Positions 5,487 through 5,534 of a stretch of DNA of 5,534 nucleotides are shown in pieces. Each line of letters starts with the position of its first letter. The first letter of the stretch is position 1. The notes under the pieces are model-generated. The model was given only the letters and a program-made list of their open reading frames with translations, was not told where the DNA came from and made no database searches. The stretch is from an uncultured Bacilli bacterium (GTDB lineage Bacteria > Bacillota_I > Bacilli_A > RF39 > UBA660). The position numbers were made by a program, and so were the translations under genes. The stretch spans positions 1 to 5,534 of the forward strand of contig CALVTA010000072.1 of assembly GCA_944359735.1 (NCBI GenBank), given 5' to 3'.

Positions 5487-5534
5487 ATGGAGGTATACAA
5501 AGCATATAAATTTAGGTGCGACTGGGTAGGTCGT
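5487..5534 (+). CDS. Start of a truncated gene, possibly IS200/IS605-type TnpB
   Basis: A strong binding site AAGGGAGGT (5471-5479) precedes the ATG by seven bases. Only 16 codons fit before the window ends. The first ten residues, MEVYKAYKFR, match the typical start of TnpB/OrfB proteins, the RNA-guided nucleases carried by IS200/IS605 and IS607 elements. Those proteins normally continue KFR-(L/I/M)-YP, but here the frame reads CDWVGR, encoded by visibly more GC-rich bases. The call rests on ten residues and is tentative. No catalytic residues, zinc finger or omegaRNA region are within the window. Confidence 0.4.
   Translation, partial: MEVYKAYKFRCDWVGR

Overview
The window is strongly AT-rich, has tight plus-strand genes with Gram-positive-style ribosome binding sites, TAA stops throughout, and a single-membrane type signal peptidase I. 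This suggests a low-GC Firmicute, possibly one of the uncultured gut Bacilli or Mollicutes-related lineages. That placement is inferred from composition and gene types; there is no phylogenetic marker here to prove it. All tryptophans seen in the genes use TGG and no in-frame TGA occurs, so nothing points to a changed genetic code.

Layout: bases 1-157 hold a small inverted repeat and a good promoter. Bases 158-682 encode a type I signal peptidase, closed by a hairpin terminator. A second promoter drives a giant secreted protein of 1304 residues (786-4700). It consists of a signal peptide, an acidic linker, two helical modules and about thirteen Ig-like beta domains in tandem. Near its C-terminus it carries an almost perfect 450-bp internal tandem duplication. 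After a strong terminator (4761-4784) comes an intergenic stretch, then a promoter and a 130-residue bacterial PH-domain protein (4979-5371). The window ends 48 bases into another gene whose first residues look like an IS200/IS605-type TnpB.

How the parts work together: the surface/secreted protein has a textbook signal peptide that the neighbouring signal peptidase could cleave, although each gene has its own promoter and terminator. The Ig-domain array looks like the stalk of an adhesin or extracellular scaffold, but no sortase signal or C-terminal membrane anchor is present, so the way it stays on the cell is unexplained. I see no convincing novel multi-gene defence or metabolic system. 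The most notable signals are the domain-array duplication and homogenisation, the missing anchor, and the abrupt change in sequence character at the right-hand end.
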